A stretch of DNA of 64,000 nucleotides from positions 34,074-98,073 of the forward strand of contig CAXBCH010000013.1 of NCBI GenBank assembly GCA_963974125.1, written 5' to 3'. Source of the DNA: Haliea sp963974125 (GTDB lineage: Bacteria; Pseudomonadota; Gammaproteobacteria; Pseudomonadales; Halieaceae). Positions 62,835-64,000 of the stretch are shown piece after piece (within the stretch, counting starts at the first letter, position 1; every line of letters starts with the position of its first letter). The notes beneath the pieces were generated by a model that saw only the letters and a list, made by a program, of their open reading frames with translations, had not been told where the DNA came from and did no database searches. Both the position numbers and the translations under genes were made by a program.

Positions 62835-63908
62835 ATGGATCTCCTGACACCACTGGAACTCGGCCACCTGCACTTGCGCAACCGTATTGTGATGGCCCCC
62901 ATGACCCGCAGCCGCGCCGGCACCGATGCCGTGCCGACCGCGTTGATGACCGAGTACTACCGCCAGCGCGCCAGTGCCGGCATGATCATCAGCGAAGGGG
63001 TGGCGCCCAGTGCCAACGGCCTCGGCTACTGCCGCACGCCGGGTATCTACACCGCGGAACAGGTGGCGGCCTGGGGCGAGGTCACCGCCGCGGTACACGC
63101 CGCGGGCGGCTGTATTGTCGCGCAGATCATGCACGTGGGCCGGGTCGCCAGCCACTACAACAAACCCGCCGGTGCCGAGACCGTGGCGCCGTCCGCGATC
63201 ACCGCCAAGGCCGAAATGTACACGGATGAGGCGGGCATGCAGCCCATGGACCCGCCCCGGGCGCTGGCGCTGGAGGAGATTGCCGGTGTTGTCGAGGAGT
63301 ACCGCCAGGCCACGGCGAACGCCCTTGCCGCCGGCTTCGACGGTGTCGAGCTGCACTGTACCAGCGGCTACCTGCCGGCCCAGTTCCTGTCCACCGGCAG
63401 CAACCGGCGCACGGATGCCTACGGCGGTTCGGTCGCCAATCGCGCGCGCTTTGTGCTGGAAGTGCTGGAGGCCATGACTGCCGAGGCCGGCGCCGGTCGG
63501 GTGGGCATGCGGATTTGCCCGGACAACGGTTTCAATGACCTGTCCGATGACAACCCGGAAGAAACCTTTGACTACCTGCTGGCGGCAGCGGCGAGGCTCG
63601 ATCTGGCCTGGCTGCACGTGATCCGCATGCCCGCGGGCCGGGTCGACAACCTGGCGCTGGGTCAGCGCTATTTTGCCGACCGGCTGATTGCCAACGAAAG
63701 CTACAAGCTTGAGGAAGCCGAGCAGGCAGTAGCCTCAGGAGCGGTGGCGGCGGTGTCCTTCGGGCGACCGTTTATCGCCAATCCGGACCTGGTGGAGCGC
63801 TGGCAGCAGCGCCTGCCGCTGGCGAGGTTCGATCCCGGGACGCTGTACATGCCCGGCCCGGAGGGCTACACCAGCTATCCGGCTGCCGCCGCCGAGCCTG
63901 GCGCGTAG
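62835..63908 (+). CDS. Old Yellow Enzyme-family ene reductase
   Basis: A 357-residue FMN enzyme that reduces activated C=C bonds. MAPMTRSRA, YYRQRASAGMIISEGV, QIMHVGRVA and QFLSTGSNRRTDAYGGS are clear OYE motifs, and GRPFIANPDLVERW is near the end. The usual substrate-binding pair His-x-x-Asn (HGANGYL type) reads H174-C-T-S177-G-Y-L, so the asparagine is replaced by serine. Last gene of the SDR-SnoaL-OYE operon. Start ATG 62835 after ACCACTGCT with a GAGG further upstream. Confidence 0.92.
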   Translation: MDLLTPLELGHLHLRNRIVMAPMTRSRAGTDAVPTALMTEYYRQRASAGMIISEGVAPSANGLGYCRTPGIYTAEQVAAWGEVTAAVHAAGGCIVAQIMHVGRVASHYNKPAGAETVAPSAITAKAEMYTDEAGMQPMDPPRALALEEIAGVVEEYRQATANALAAGFDGVELHCTSGYLPAQFLSTGSNRRTDAYGGSVANRARFVLEVLEAMTAEAGAGRVGMRICPDNGFNDLSDDNPEETFDYLLAAAARLDLAWLHVIRMPAGRVDNLALGQRYFADRLIANESYKLEEAEQAVASGAVAAVSFGRPFIANPDLVERWQQRLPLARFDPGTLYMPGPEGYTSYPAAAAEPGA

Positions 63909-63923
63909 GAGCGTACTGGCCCC

Positions 63924-64000
63924 GGCCACCCTCTCTGTCCGCTGTGCGGCCATTCACCTTGTGGCCCAGGCCACCCTCTCTGTCCGCTGCGCGGCCATTC
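63924..64000. repeat. 45-nt-period direct repeat at the right edge
   Basis: Two 32-nt copies (63924-63955 and 63969-64000) match at 31 of 32 positions, with a 13-nt spacer. The second copy ends at the last base of the window, so the array may continue. Each copy contains gctgtgcggc or gctgcgcggc and ends GGCCATTC. Confidence 0.8.

Overview
The window is a GC-rich (roughly 60-65 percent) chromosomal segment from a marine-type gammaproteobacterium. Gene order and protein content fit the Cellvibrionales / Halieaceae (OM60/NOR5) neighbourhood, but this is an inference from synteny and protein style, not from a marker search. I see no phage, plasmid, transposase, tRNA or rRNA gene. Fifty-one protein genes are called, packed closely, often with overlapping or abutting start and stop codons and many GTG starts.

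Layout. 1-4152: partial POT peptide transporter, secreted M28 peptidase, YdfG-type dehydrogenase and DusC. 4353-7769: oadGAB, a sodium-pumping oxaloacetate decarboxylase. 7872-20760: the conserved housekeeping run accA-tilS-pyrG-kdsA-eno-ftsB-ispD-ispF-truD-pcm-popT-nlpD-rpoS, with fdxA convergent. surE, which normally sits between truD and pcm, is absent, and a DUF368/PopT undecaprenyl-phosphate translocase gene lies between pcm and nlpD. 20887-26304: a 1419-residue CHASE/PAS/GAF hybrid histidine kinase coupled to a REC-HD-GYP response regulator. 26465-29029: mutS.

29169-36085 is a complete four-gene Wadjet (JetABCD, equal to MksFEBG) SMC-type plasmid-defence operon, with a candidate promoter and a YbjN-like gene just upstream. 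It sits between mutS and recA in the core backbone. 36740-39252 holds a GCS2 carboxylate-amine ligase overlapping an AstE/aspartoacylase-like metalloenzyme. 39997-41839 is the LexA-controlled recA gene, a terminator and recX, followed by an Atm1-type ABC exporter and an AbgT-family transporter.

45508-63908 is more accessory. It holds a lipocalin/AttH-like protein, an HMG-CoA reductase, RecQ, a carboxyltransferase plus Baeyer-Villiger-type flavoprotein divergent from an AraC regulator, a cold-shock protein with a long leader, a DUF3604 protein, a thioredoxin-fold protein, an SLC13/RCK permease, and a Rieske oxygenase opposite an SDR - SnoaL-like - Old Yellow Enzyme operon. The oxygenase, BVMO, SDR and OYE genes suggest catabolism of alicyclic or steroid-like substrates.

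Non-coding structure of note: a 14-nt GGCC-centred tandem repeat at three separate intergenic sites (4209, 19215, 46633); a pair of large palindromic elements in opposite orientation at 46718-47157, in the only gene-free stretch over 300 bases; a 45-nt-period direct repeat running off the right edge; and a perfect hairpin across two convergent stop codons at 57618.
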